Source: Bremia lactucae (Eukaryota; Oomycota; Peronosporomycetes; Peronosporales; Peronosporaceae). Taken from it: a stretch of DNA of 64,000 nucleotides. The DNA lies in NCBI RefSeq assembly GCF_004359215.1, contig NC_090621.1, positions 711,952 through 775,951 of the forward strand. The letters are read 5' to 3'. The notes under the pieces were generated by a model. That model ran no database searches. It saw nothing but the letters and a program-made list of their open reading frames with translations, and was not told where the DNA came from. The stretch's first letter is position 1; each line of letters starts with the position of its first letter. This document shows positions 53,801 through 63,753 of the stretch, one piece after another. The translations under genes were made by a program, and so were the position numbers.

Positions 53801-56800
53801 TCAAATACCAGTTGTCGCGTTCGACAGGTTTGCGAAGCCGTCTCAGCTCTGTTTGAGAAATTGTGATGACTGACATTTTTAAAGGAGAGCGTCGAATCTC
53901 GAGTTGGCTTTTTCGCGCCTCTAGAAACATTAGAGTCAGGCCACTTGCTGCCAGAGGCAGTTGTTTTCGCCTCAGTCATATCGTCCTCGCTGGTCGGAAC
54001 CAACAAGGATGTTGCTTTACAAGCATCTATCTTCTGCTTTTCTCCTGTAAGGGTCATTGAAGCAGTATTTTCACAGCAACCATTGCAATTTATAACGTCC
54101 TCAGTAGTAGTAGAGATATTACGGGTTATCAAGTCGGCATATTGCGGGCTAAAGTGCGTGTCAAAGGAAGAGATCGATTCTCCAATTGTATCGTATACGT
54201 TGTCCCATGTGCTTGCAAAATCGGGCTCATCGGGCGTTTTACATTGTTGCGAAGCAGAGGTCATCTCACCTTTCAGTTTCGAGTCGATTATACTCAATCT
54301 AGTGCTGTGAAACTTGGTTGTTCGAGACCTTAAAAATGCTGCATGACACTCATTTCCATGTTCCACAGAATTTGCACGATTGTTCGAGCTCGCCACCTCA
54401 GCTTCTTCTTCCTTATCAGCATTCATACTGTCATCATCATCAGATTCATCTTCCAAATTCTCGTCGACACCGTGAATGTCGCGAACTAGACGTAGCAAAA
54501 TAAGCGACCGAACAGAATAACTCACTTGAGTGCTATCATTGTTTCGCACCAACGTACGCGATTGGCGCCGTAGTAGATGTGCCCGATCAGCAACAATTGG
54601 CACCAGCTTATTTCTACAGCTATTCGCGAAATTTGCCGGAAAAAACTTCAACAGCGCCACAGCTCGTTCAGCATCACTGAGCTGCCACGTATTAGGGTCA
54701 AGAATTGTCGACGACATCTTCCCACCAACTTGAGAAGCATGGAAAGTTGGTATTTTCATCTCCAGCTCTCGTAATTGCGGGTAAATGCCGGTTGGAAGCA
54801 TACGCGGACACTTTGCGAAGATAAATCTACTTTTATAAGTTGTTAGCGCGCGACTAACAGTCTTCGCCGCTGATGTACTACGCATCAACTTCTTTTGCTC
54901 GTCTCCTTCGGTCACGAGGATAATTACATTGCCAACGCGTTTTCGTCCAGTTCTACCCAGTCGTTGAATCATCCGAACAGGCGACGTAAGTGCATCAAAA
55001 GAGACAATAAGATCAACTTCTCCAATATCCAGGCCTTCCTCGGCAATGCATGTGGCTACAAGGACATTAAAGTCGCCTTTTCGAAACCTACGCACAATTT
55101 CTTGCTGTACTTTTTGAGACTGCCCCTTGTTTTCTTTTGCTTTGCCGGACGCACCCTGTCCAATGAAAGGCTGCGCGTTAACAATAGGTGCAAGTGGACG
55201 CAGTAGCGCTACAATTTCCGATACGCTTGCACGAAACTGCGTAAAAACGATGGCTCGTGTGCTGGAAGCTCCTGCATCATGGCGCTGAAAGTGCTCTAAC
55301 AGCACTTCACGAAGTTTCAATAGCTTTGGATGGCTCACAGTACTATATAAGCTATCACCGCTTAATGCTAAACTTGTTTCAAGCACTTGAAATGCCGAAG
55401 ACTGTAGCATTTCTCTCTTGGACCACGACAATTTGCCATTCTTTCGTTCTTCCACCCAATTCAAGATTTGATCACGAAAGCTATTGAGTCCATGACCAGT
55501 CAATAAACTTTTGGCGTGTAGCAAACTCACGAGAAGCGCTAAGTCACTCTCTGCACTTCGCTTTGACGCGTACGTCGAGCTCTTTCGAAAATTCTCTCGA
55601 GCTTGCAGCACGTACCAGCTCGTCAATTTATCTGGATCGCTATTTCGAATAATCTGATTGCGAAGTAATCGTTGAATGATCGGCGTGAAGAGCTTGAGAA
55701 ATTGCGCCTTGATTTTTAAAATTTGGTCGCCGAGACGACAAACAATTACCTCTTCTTGCCGTGCGTGCGTATATTTGCGTACATCCACGTCATCAGCTGA
55801 TCGGCTTTCAATATGGGAGATGCGTAAATTCGTCACAACGTCTTGAATCACATCAAATTTCGCTCCAGGTGTGGCCGAAAGTGCCAAAATGCGATACTGT
55901 TGCGTTTTTGCTTCAATTTCGTGCACTACAGCGCAGTAGGCGTACTTTCCCGTAGCTCTATGAGCTTCGTCAACAATGATGCACACAAATGTTTCTGCCT
56001 TGCAAATACCTCGGCAAAGATCATTTTGCAAACTTTGAGGGGTGCAAAAGAACACGCGTCTGGAGTTCCACAGCACGCGACGCATTGTCGGAGGAACGTT
56101 TCCTTGCAATTCTGCAGTATCGGAAAGCGGAATTCCCATGATTTCATGACACGCTTTTATTTGCTGAGCCACAAGTGGCTTTGTCGGCGCCATAAACACT
56201 ACCTTTCCAGTCGGAAACCAGCGGTAAAAATTGTACATGACAACTGCAGCCACTAGTGTTTTACCTAAGCCCGTAGGCAATGACACGAGCGTGTTGTGAT
56301 ACAATGCTTTTTCTGCAATGGCCAATTGATAGTCTCGAATAGAGTAATTTGTCGGGTACACGAAATGCTGTGCGGCATCAATATCAATCCCGGGCACGCC
56401 TTTTGAGCGTATAGAAATGTCGAGATATCTTGTTTTGGCCACTGCGTCTTCTCCTGTTGCACGCCGCGTTGTTTGCAAAAGCGAATTGTCTGGCTTGACC
56501 TCTTCTTTTGCTCGTTTTGAATAAAAAGACTTTATTGGCGACTTTAACGAAAAATGCGTTGTATTTGCTGTAGCGGATTTTGCTAATTGATCTCTTTGTG
56601 TCAAGGTGAATGATGTAGGCTTTGAGCATACACCATCATTCTTTATGGATTGTTGCTGTGGCGGTGAAGTCGTGGATTTGTCGAAAGTAATTCGAGTCTG
56701 TATAATCTTCTTGGCTGAGGTAGTGTCTTGATCCTCGTGCAACATGAATACTCGTGGTGCCTGGCATACTTGACATGTAGTTCTCGCCGCGTTGTTTTGC

Positions 56801-56958
56801 AGCGTACATGACTTGCAGCTCCACATATTCTTATTATAGCAAAAGGCTGATTGAGGAATGTTTGTCGTATCATTTAGACGGCTGCAAGATTTTACATAAC
56901 GAGTCTCGAGTGCCTCAATCTCCGATAGCAATGCATCGTCCCAAATGTCCTCTTGCAT
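50896..56958 (-). CDS. FANCM/Mph1-type DNA helicase with RanBP2 zinc finger, PHD plus extended PHD fingers, and XPF-like C-terminus, 2020 aa
   Basis: Expected role: remodelling stalled replication forks and interstrand cross-link repair in the nucleus. Numbered from the ATG at 56958; upstream in-frame sequence to 57006 has no ATG. Order: RanBP2-type finger 46-69 (W46, C48, C51, C62, C65); SF2 helicase core with YSIRDYQ, LPTGLGKT (Walker A, 227-234), VDEAH (329-333), LSATPG, an inserted helical domain about 400-540, VFTQFRASV, EEGLDIGEVDLIV and QRLGRTGRKR; long low-complexity middle; PHD finger about 1246-1293 (CAVCLERE..CDGCNVGVHQFCY..WFCAVC) followed by an extended PHD about 1307-1427 (CQLC...HWVHVQC...CSICHS...FHVSCA); acidic run of eight Asp; C-terminal XPF/ERCC4-like fold about 1800-1930 without the ERKx3D nuclease motif, and helix-hairpin-helix about 1955-2016 (FFRSIPALSLDSALNLSFRF). 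The fingers are not part of the usual FANCM layout. Single exon of 6.1 kb. Confidence 0.88.
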   Translation of the reverse strand: MQEDIWDDALLSEIEALETRYVKSCSRLNDTTNIPQSAFCYNKNMWSCKSCTLQNNAARTTCQVCQAPRVFMLHEDQDTTSAKKIIQTRITFDKSTTSPPQQQSIKNDGVCSKPTSFTLTQRDQLAKSATANTTHFSLKSPIKSFYSKRAKEEVKPDNSLLQTTRRATGEDAVAKTRYLDISIRSKGVPGIDIDAAQHFVYPTNYSIRDYQLAIAEKALYHNTLVSLPTGLGKTLVAAVVMYNFYRWFPTGKVVFMAPTKPLVAQQIKACHEIMGIPLSDTAELQGNVPPTMRRVLWNSRRVFFCTPQSLQNDLCRGICKAETFVCIIVDEAHRATGKYAYCAVVHEIEAKTQQYRILALSATPGAKFDVIQDVVTNLRISHIESRSADDVDVRKYTHARQEEVIVCRLGDQILKIKAQFLKLFTPIIQRLLRNQIIRNSDPDKLTSWYVLQARENFRKSSTYASKRSAESDLALLVSLLHAKSLLTGHGLNSFRDQILNWVEERKNGKLSWSKREMLQSSAFQVLETSLALSGDSLYSTVSHPKLLKLREVLLEHFQRHDAGASSTRAIVFTQFRASVSEIVALLRPLAPIVNAQPFIGQGASGKAKENKGQSQKVQQEIVRRFRKGDFNVLVATCIAEEGLDIGEVDLIVSFDALTSPVRMIQRLGRTGRKRVGNVIILVTEGDEQKKLMRSTSAAKTVSRALTTYKSRFIFAKCPRMLPTGIYPQLRELEMKIPTFHASQVGGKMSSTILDPNTWQLSDAERAVALLKFFPANFANSCRNKLVPIVADRAHLLRRQSRTLVRNNDSTQVSYSVRSLILLRLVRDIHGVDENLEDESDDDDSMNADKEEEAEVASSNNRANSVEHGNECHAAFLRSRTTKFHSTRLSIIDSKLKGEMTSASQQCKTPDEPDFASTWDNVYDTIGESISSFDTHFSPQYADLITRNISTTTEDVINCNGCCENTASMTLTGEKQKIDACKATSLLVPTSEDDMTEAKTTASGSKWPDSNVSRGAKKPTRDSTLSFKNVSHHNFSNRAETASQTCRTRQLVFDENAIDANPLTFTQTMELLPTEPAREAQVLRSKKHETPRATKENFSELPPVSCAQKSVSAANEMPYYEEQTENELQSFELLPSLSNGPVMASNLLNVSLRAASPDKKFVGAGIQEDKAHERVDDDLSSVVANESSFLQASNINSKTRADSDAEDMLAINPMEFTPPSKRYLAEYIHGATHTNQKEVDFEHKDDGCCAVCLERESYDDDLILFCDGCNVGVHQFCYGILSVPDAEWFCAVCSVALKTGNDVAANPPRCQLCPHRGGAYKRTGCHHWVHVQCYIWIPELQVEQGVDDSLMLSELTRLDPDRKNLDCSICHSQIGNGKIQCAHKQCLTAFHVSCAAFAGYRMDQVDVSGSDDKECYTLFLAYCSLHRKSSAPVCASDLSTLPEKATVSLSHPSLSKPANIASPSHLLASPSSAEVEKKRKKFRRLKRKYEYSPSHLCSQPEASRTLQKRLKRKKKQRETSRALAAAYIEETAEVQGGDDDDDDDDNEYGEDDQEAADNSFINDSSQLLYSQSVKSYEDVGDLTSKKKLKSSPNMRAIYAQSLCASQTSPLPLGRHWGALRSNGIIRACLDKMHTKTKTTTTPTTAVAVVEEFQAACDQRNCLPADTIQLDSPTICPLNQTKRLFNDTLHTEMETNGIETFNTLEENRQENLKQTKSQTSLVCNNILLSKDDQLANARDVRAIDSFHLTKEGMAHDGESAAYSHYSNGTLTCKRSLVPAKRSVTSTVDLTCHHSQRLSQSMKWNILVSSTFASSKIYAILLSSKSADCGVTITDSLHVDVLLSVRTAVLFLTSQQVHALKNTPPNQNEKSGLLFRLTLAMHKKVIVAVVHTGEKSEIQRILPFPNVTIIVQDCIDTLCSQLHQIAHEDLVEGYEFPSLCLGPLSDQVPRALDENFASRLEFFRSIPALSLDSALNLSFRFKNFSVTQVPVHKFNEMHWRRMLPWISEASAVEIQKHVQNIRR

Positions 56959-57823
56959 TGCAACAAAGAGTGGCCAACACGCAGCAAATAAACCCTTTTC
57001 AACCAATCAAATGATCCTGTATTTCAGCGTCTTGCTTATTCATCATACGATGCTAGCAAAAAAGCCAATTTTGTTTTAAAAGTTCATTTCTGAATGCTGT
57101 GCTAATTTTTTTGTGAAGGGCTGTAACCAAGGGCAAACTTATGCAACTGATTTTGCTATAGGAAACAGGTATTCACAACTTGTGATTATTTCATCGACTC
57201 GCTCAGCATGGGCTGTTTGTCAAAAATTTGCGTGCTCGACAAAACTTGCTATGTTTACAGGGCGCCAAAGGCACAAACGACAATAATACGGTCGAGCTCA
57301 GAATTCACAGATAACCGCCAAGCAGAATAATTGAGCCGAAGAATTCACCAGGGCATGAAGTATTCTATACCAACTGAGGCATTCGCGGAATTTAAAGGTG
57401 ATTTCTTTTGTGCATCTTGATTATCATTTTTTAATACTTGACTTTCAAGCACTAATTAAAGCAACTCATTGATGAAAGGAAATACTTCAGGCCTCGCAAA
57501 ATGTTACTTCACACATGCTACCATACTTTTATTCGGGTTTGCAATTCGAGCATCCAAAATTTGCGGAAGGAATATTGTTGCACGTTGATTAATTTTAAGT
57601 ACGTAGATCTAATGCTCATCACAGAGAAAAGAGCAACGAGGCAACAGCGTGCGTATTTGCACCGGCCGTCAATATCTTTGAAATGCTGCAATAACTGAAG
57701 CAAATTGCCATTTATAGCTCAAAGTCACAAAATAGAGAACTGAAAAGACACAATCGTTATCGCACATTAACGACTATTCGTCAGTTTTTCAGTTTCAAAT
57801 TAAAGCCTAGTTTGCATTTCCGG
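56959..57823. promoter_or_regulatory. Divergent intergenic region between helicase and P5C reductase genes
   Basis: The two host genes are transcribed away from each other, so this 865-bp AT-rich stretch should hold both promoters. I see no clear core element, tRNA or repeat in it. Confidence 0.4.
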
Positions 57824-59077
57824 ATGTGTTTCCTCGTTGCCAGGCACATGGCTACAAGGCTATCATATCGAAGCACATGCAAATGGAACCGTACCTCCTT
57901 CCTTGGTGCTGCGGCAAACCTATCGAGGTGCGTTCAAAGCGCCACCTTCTCCACGGAAGGCACAGGGCCGGTCATTTACTCCCGCACGCAGAAAAGCGTA
58001 GCTGATTCCGAACGCGCAGAGGTTCAGCTCAGTCGCCTGGCTGTAATTGGCGGTGGCAACATCGCTGAAGCTATAGTCACGGGTGTGCTTAAAACAGAGC
58101 TCATTCCCAGCTCTAAGATCGTCGTGTCCGATCCCAACCCGACCATGCGAGACAAGTTCGCCAAGCTCAACGTGGAGACGCACGCGCGCAACAGCACGGC
58201 AGTCACAAATGCGGACGTAATATTACTGGCAGTCAAGCCACAGATGATTGACGACGTACGTCAATAGCTGACTCCTTTGATTCGCCATTGTTTCGATATT
58301 TTGATTGATGATGCGGAAAATCACAGGTGCTGCAGGCTGTGAAAGTGGCAATGGATCGAAATGCTTTGGTCATTTCTGTGATGGCAGGACCTACCATTAA
58401 GCTGCTGCAGAAGTATTTAGGGCAGGACAGTCGTATTGTCCGTGCCATGCCAAACACGCCAGCAATGATAGGTGAAGGCGCGACGGTGTGGGCGATGTCG
58501 TCAGAAGTCACAAGTGCACAGCACGAATTGACCAAGCAAATTCTTGGGTCGTTTGGCATTGAGGTCTGGTTTACATTTATCAGTTATTGTTTATGCAAAT
58601 ATATTAAAAAAAAACGTTTTTTTCAAATTGTATCGTAGGTGTTCATTGACGATGAAAAAGCACTCGACATGGCCACAGCGCTTTCGGGATCTGGACCAGC
58701 GTATTTCTTTCTTGTCGCTGAGGCGATGATCGACACGGGTGTCCACATGGGTTTTTCTCGTCCTGTGGCGACGGTATTAAGCTGAAAAATTGTCGCTGCA
58801 TTCACACCTCATGCTTTCTTTTTTGATGAATGTTATGCAGAAATTGGTGCAACAAACAATGCTAGGATCTGCGCTTTACATGCAGTCGGAAAACGTACAC
58901 CCCGTCGAGTTGCGGAATAAAATTACAAGCCCAGGCGGAACCACCGCTGCTGGCCTCTACCGCGCTGAAAAGAATGGATTTCGTGCCGTCATCGCTGACT
59001 CGATCTGGGCCGCCTATGAGCGCTGCCACGAGCTCGGCTTGCCTGAACCGGTGCAGCGCCAGCGTCCACGCTCGTAA
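57824..59077 (+). CDS. Pyrroline-5-carboxylate reductase, four exons, 346 aa
   Basis: Last step of proline synthesis: reduces pyrroline-5-carboxylate with NAD(P)H. Exons 57824-58255, 58327-58563, 58639-58773, 58841-59077; introns of 71, 75 and 67 bp, each GT...AG and in phase 0. The nucleotide-binding fold starts at [96 protein letters not shown] and [16 protein letters not shown] follow, all family hallmarks. The first ~44 residues are rich in Arg, Ser and Thr without acidic residues, which would fit a mitochondrial presequence; a second Met at codon 9 is possible. Splice sites were placed by reading frame and family alignment in mind. Confidence 0.93.
58256..58326 (+). other. Intron 1 of P5C reductase
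   Basis: GTACGT donor, ...AATCACAG acceptor. Removing it joins IDD to VLQAV. Confidence 0.85.
58564..58638 (+). other. Intron 2 of P5C reductase
   Basis: GTCTGG donor, TATCGTAG acceptor, with a poly-A/T-rich interior. Joins FGIE to VFIDDEKA. Confidence 0.85.
58774..58840 (+). other. Intron 3 of P5C reductase
   Basis: GTATTA donor, TTATGCAG acceptor. Joins RPVAT to KLVQQTM. Confidence 0.85.
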
Positions 59078-59265
59078 GAATGAGACAACAGATGCTATGC
59101 ATTTGGTATTTACAAATAGCATAATTTGGAGTTTACTTTTCCAAAACTAATATTGCAAACTTTAAAGCAGTTCTGCAATACTTGCTGAACATCAAGTTGT
59201 TAAGCGTTAATGTGGCCCAATTTTACGTTATGGGTAAAATACCTTTTTTTCTATTCGAAGTGGGT

Positions 59266-59413
59266 GTAACGGAGCACTGCCGACTTGTAATGCTTCTATA
59301 CAAGGCCACTTCGCACTGCTTCAGTGCGAGTGGTGCCGCACGTCACTTTACGTACACTATTGCGTGCAGAGTTAAACTATCTTTAGAACACTTGCTTTAT
59401 AAAGGGTTAAAAG
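59266..59413 (+). repeat. LTR B, left piece, split by a MULE
   Basis: TGTAACGGAGCACTGCCGAC... through AAAGGGTTAAAAG, corresponding to 48506-48630. The LTR resumes at 63143 (TAAAAGTAAATGTATTAAATAAAATAAAGTTCTTCTG) and stops at 63259. Confidence 0.75.
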
Positions 59414-59550
59414 ATGGGGGCTGCTATATGGACACTCCCCTTCTGCTGCTTGGACACCCCTTACCCATAAATACGTATTAGCTTGGCTGACGTATACCTA
59501 ATAAATTTCTGCTGCGCGCACCACACCCCCTCCCTCAATGGATATTCTGT
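59414..59550 (+). repeat. Left terminal inverted repeat of the MULE
   Basis: Pairs with 63003-63142: both contain GGGCTGCTATATGGACAC, CTTCTGCTGCTTGGA, TTGGCTGACGTATACCTAATAAATT and CCTCCCTCAATGGATATTCTG (partly in complement). Confidence 0.85.
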
Positions 59551-59711
59551 GAATGCCGACATGGTATAAATGCTACCGCCTCACACACCACCCAAAACAA
59601 CACACGAGAGAGTTAAACCATGGCTACCGCCTCACACTCCACCCAAAACAACACGACAGAGTTAAACCATGGCGTGGTCAAAAGGTGCTCTCTATATTCA
59701 ACAATTTCCCT

Positions 59712-60200
59712 CTATACTTTTGTGGTTTCGCTTGCATATATTTCCCAGCGGTGGTCAATGTCTGGCCAAACCGAATCAGCCTTCAACTTCAACGCCTGGT
59801 AGTGGAGGCTGTGATACCAGTACGATACTTTCTCCGCTTGGTAAGGCGTGCAGTGAAACGGTAGGGTTGTAACGCTTGCCTCTTTTCCATAAAACACGAC
59901 AGCGCGTTAGTATGTGTTTGCAATGACGGCACCCATCTCTGGCATAATTAGCCAAAATGCCCGGTGACAGGGGCCAGCAAGCCAAGCGAGAGTGGTAAGG
60001 TGATGGTCTACCAGTCCTTTCTCCAGGTAATAGCACTCGTAAAATGGCTTGCTTACAATGAGTTCTTTGGCCAATTCCTTCCTAATGGCTGGCCAATTAA
60101 ACTCAGAACGTCCTGGTGCCACTGCAATGGCACGGAAACCACAGTTACCGTCTCCATCGACATCCAGTGCTACTTCGGAATTTGCTTCTATGTAGGCTTT
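59712..60200 (-). pseudogene. OTU-like cysteine protease domain of the MULE
   Basis: Minus strand near 60190: VALDVDGDGNCGFRAIAVAPG, the OTU catalytic Asp/Cys block (DGNCxFRA). It continues with NWPAIRKELAKELI, a middle part, and, after a frame change, EKVSYWYHSLHYQALKLK with a candidate catalytic His. OTU domains cleave ubiquitin chains; in MULEs they are fused or adjacent to the transposase, with unknown function. 60278-60511 holds a Ser/Lys-rich linker. Confidence 0.7.
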
Positions 60201-60841
60201 TGCTGCAGCGGTTTTTCCTTGTCGATTTGAGATTTCATTAGTCGACTCTGCATCAAGCTTAAATGATGATAGGTCTTTTAGCCTCGAGTGGTGAATGTAG
60301 CCTGGCAGAAAGATGCTACTTTCACATACTTAAGCGCAAGTTCATCCTCTGAAGCACTCTCAATGTCAATCCCCAAACTTTTAGTCTTGATGTCCTTCCC
60401 GTTGCTAGCAAAGGACATGTGGTTTGATAATGGCCTTGCCCCTTGTAGTGACCGCATTTTCGTTTTTTCTTCGCTCTTCTTTTTCGCAATGCTCGAAATG
60501 TGATGGGTCACGCTTTGTTGATGACGAGTTTTTTTATTTTAGGTCGCCCACGAGTACGGACAACATCTGGATTATTCATATTGGTCATTGTTGGTTAGGA
60601 ATGCCGACGATAAGATGTGACATTCGTGCAACGACATTACACGACATTACCGACACTATAAAGGGGATCTTAAGATCCGCTACACACCTTACAACTTTCC
60701 ACTCAGTTAACGGCTGCTGGCCACGATCTGATGCGCCAGTTATTCAATAGGTTATGCTACCAGTAAAATTAAGATAGCACTGTAGCTCCATTTGAGAATG
60801 CGTTTTTCTTTGCTCCGGTCGAATTGATATCCAATCGATCG

Positions 60842-61340
60842 AGTGGTGCCTCACGTCACTTCAGGTACACTACTACGTACAGAGGAAGGCTCTCTTCAAG
60901 AAGCTTGCTTTAAAGAGTGTTAATTAAAAACTGTATTAATATAATTAAGTTCTTCTCGTCAACGTGACGATGAACCATAGGGTATCATCTCAAGCACAGA
61001 AACTTGCCATAGTGACCCTGCCAGTTTAGCAGGTCAATAAAACTATGCCTTATGATCGACCCCTCGGCGGTATCATAGGCGAGTTTGATGCTAAAAGCAT
61101 GAGCGAGGCTGGCTCACGTGATGCGTCAGCACGGTGCCTACGCGCCCCATTACATTGACGATGTACTCGTGCATAGTAAGGCCGAGGAAGGGCTGAGCGC
61201 AATAGAGTCGCACAAGCGTCATTTAGAAGCTGTGTTGCAGACTTTGAAGGACGCCCAATTGTACGTCACTACGAAGTTGTTGCCGCGTTTCATTGGGCGG
61301 GATGAAAGTAGTCCTTTCATAGAAGTGCGTAGCGCAGCCT
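60842..61340 (+). mobile_element. Gypsy fragment nested in the MULE
   Basis: 60842-60957 matches the family B LTR (GTGGTGCCTCACGTCACTTCAG.. TAATTAAGTTCTTCT). 60958-61030 is similar to the family D integrase end (reverse of 30290-30370; here readable as VTMNHRVSSQAQKLAIVTLPV). 61118-61300 encodes an RT piece, HGAYAPHYIDDVLVHSKAEEGLSAIESHKRHLEAVL, with the YIDD catalytic motif. Three different parts of an element are stitched together. Confidence 0.6.
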
Positions 61341-61759
61341 TCTGGCGTGAATCTATCTCCTGTAACGGGTTTTGGTTGAGCTTATGATCTCATCAAGACT
61401 TTGTTCCTGCTGTATGCTCTGCGGAGGCAGCGTTATTAGTAATCTCCAGTGCTTATGAAAGTCTGAAGCTTGTAGGATCGTTCTTTTGCAATATCTGCAA
61501 TACCTTATGCTGGCAAGGTAGTCCCATAGTCCCCATAAAATCTCCTTTACATTCGGTATTGTTGCTTGGATCAATTGCCAGTTGATACTGACTATGCACA
61601 ATATACAACACATGTGCTTAAATACAGCGGACTACATTGCTCCAAAATGGAGCTTTCAGCCCAAGAGGAACCTGAAGCCGCTCAAGACTAACTTATCGGC
61701 TAATTTCCCGTCTTTGGGCATCTCCTGCAAGAACAATCTTCCCATATACCTCATCCAGG

Positions 61760-62634
61760 TCAAGAGTTGAAGTGGCTATCCATTGATTAATGAAGGCGTG
61801 ACTACCTTCGACTCGCGAAGTGACTGCATGTCCGAAATAACGAATGTTCTTTGTCCATGAAACAACAAAACGCTCTTTCTGGTTGTTCAGCCAGTTTTCT
61901 CTAGATAGTTTGCAACTTGGAGAGGCACACTTGACCGAAGTGATGCTAGTTTGCTAATATGATCATGTTCAGTGTGTGCCTTACAAAGTGTCATTTATTT
62001 GTCCCAAAATTCATTGTATTCATTCTCTGCTTTGATATGCTTTTTAATGTTTGCTTGGACATTCTTGGTAATTTGCCAAATGGAAATCAATACAGCAGCA
62101 TTGGGAAAGGTACTTGTTATTCCTGCGATGGCGCAAGCTCCTAATCAACCACAACAGCAAGATATTCTCATATAACAATGAACGAAAGCAACTTTGAAAA
62201 CTGTTGAAGGGCCCAAGCGTAATCAGGTACTGATTCTTCCTACAGAAAAACAAACGCCAGTGATATTGTCTGATTTGTTGACGTAACTCCAACGATGTGC
62301 AACAGTAGCATTTTATACTTATACGTTTTATAAATGAAATCCAAAATAAAAACCGCATTTTTAGAGAAGTCAGCAGCGACGGAAATATCAGTCTTTGGCG
62401 CGACGAACAGGCAGTGCAAAAAAATCCACCACTATCATTAGTGAGAAGCCTATGGAAGATGTCATCTTCATGAAATCGGGCCAGGGGTGCCTCGATCGGA
62501 CGACGACCGTTTAATGCTAAATTTCTCCCTTTGAGCTTTGCATTGTAAATGTCTTTGCTGATTAGGTTGCACTCTGGATCATTCTGACGTAGCGTTGCCA
62601 GAACAACACGCGGCGTGGCTCCGGCCTTCGTCAT
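61760..62634 (-). pseudogene. MULE transposase (broken)
   Basis: Minus strand. 62634 starts TKAGATPRVVLATLRQNDPE, with CNLISKDIYNAKLKGRNLALNG, the block upstream of the MULE core. Near 62340-62200, in another frame: VFILDFIYKTYKYKMLLLHI, VGVTSTNQTISLAFVFL, stop, EESVPDYAWALQQF, the DDE core with the first Asp and the Glu. Near 61910-61760: ENWLNNQKERFVVSWTK, YFGHAVTSRVEGSHAFINQW, the typical C-terminal TSRvEgsH block. Frameshifts and at least one stop make it non-autonomous. Confidence 0.78.
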
Positions 62635-63002
62635 TTTAATTACTTGACGTCGTTGTTGCGGCCGTATTACTCGGTTAGCAGCATACGCAGAGGGGTCTTC
62701 AGCAGGGTCATGACCAATATGCTCATCATTAACAATGTCTCAGTTCCATGTAACATTGTTCTTGTGGATCTTTCACAGCATAGTTCCTTGCCATTCACAG
62801 CCAGTTTTCAAGGTAGACGTGCGACGAATTTAGCCCCCTGAACCCTCATGTTCCCTGACGTGTACGCACTTCAGCCACACTTTTCGAACTTCCGTGCCAG
62901 CTTTATTCGTTTTTGAACGACCACGATTGATGCTAAATCCATTTTAAATGGCATATGATTTTACAACTTTTTCTGCTTCGTCGAGAGAGCGATACGTAGT
63001 GG

Positions 63003-63142
63003 CGTGCAGAATATCCATTGAGGGAGGGGTGTGTGGTGCGCGCAGCATGAATTTATTAGGTATACGTCAGCCAATCAAATATAGGTTTATGAATAAGGGG
63101 TATCCAAGCAGCAGAAGGGGGGGTGTCCATATAGCAGCCCTC
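63003..63142 (-). repeat. Right terminal inverted repeat of the MULE
   Basis: Reverse complement of 59414-59550 with scattered differences. Borders the right LTR B piece at 63143. Confidence 0.85.
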
Positions 63143-63259
63143 TAAAAGTAAATGTATTAAATAAAATAAAGTTCTTCTGTTTCTATCTTTTTAATACTAA
63201 CTTAATTATACAATATACAAAACATGTAACAAAGTCTAATCTGCCTCTCTCTTTGCGCG
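63143..63259 (+). repeat. LTR B, right piece, split by a MULE and cut by an LTR C
   Basis: Continues the LTR begun at 59266 (TTCTTCTGTTTCTATCTTTTTAATACTAACTTAATTATA.. CTCTCTCTTTGCGCG), then is cut off by the family C LTR at 63260. Confidence 0.7.
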
Positions 63260-63753
63260 TGTAATGGGGCACACATCGGTTGGAGAACCGTTGTTGTGGT
63301 ACATTTACTTTATGGGCAAAATACCTTTTTATTCAATTTTAAATAGTTAAATTGATAAAATCCCATTTATTATGGGTACAAGTGTGGTCAATTTTAAATA
63401 GATTTTGACCGCCAGATATCAGTCTGGCGGTCTTAATCTATTTAAAATTAGCCAGGGTAAGTTTTTATCTAATTTCATGATATTCAGTTCCGCTTTTGAT
63501 CTTAAAGCGTCTAGTGCCTGCCTAAGGCTTGCGCATTGACCTGTGAGAGATAAACGCCTATTTTAGGTACGAACTCTCGGGCACTAGTTGCTACTTGGTT
63601 CTACGAGTCCCTGAATCCCTTAAACTTGGATTCATTAAGCTTTAATAGTTGTACGACTTTCGAGTTGAAAAACCCATTAGTTCTATACAACTTAAAGAGT
63701 CTCTGAGTCTAAAAGTCTTCCTCTGACTTTGGGAGCGTGGCAGCTCTGCTACA
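63260..63753 (+). repeat. LTR of family C (about 494 bp), possibly solo
   Basis: TGTAATGGGGCACACATCGG to GCTCTGCTACA, homologous throughout to 24553-25040. Flanks GCGCG and CACGC do not form a clear duplication. No primer-binding site or polypurine tract is next to it. Confidence 0.7.

Larger units (their letters stand above)
59414..63142 (-). mobile_element. MULE-OTU DNA transposon (3.7 kb, degenerate)
   Basis: Terminal inverted repeats of about 135 bp: GGGGGCTGCTATATGGACAC... at 59416 and its complement ending at 63142. Between them, on the minus strand, a MULE transposase followed by an OTU cysteine-protease domain. Flanks share TAAAAG (59408-59413, 63143-63148); a longer, diverged 8-9 bp duplication is possible. 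A gypsy fragment is nested inside at about 60842-61340. Confidence 0.82.

Noticed and set aside
56959..57006. Extending the helicase N-terminus upstream of the ATG at 56958
   Set aside because: The extra 16 codons contain no ATG; the frame begins only with a TTG.
63260..63753. Treating the family C LTR as the end of a full element within the window
   Set aside because: No primer-binding site or polypurine tract adjoins it, and flanking five-base words do not match.
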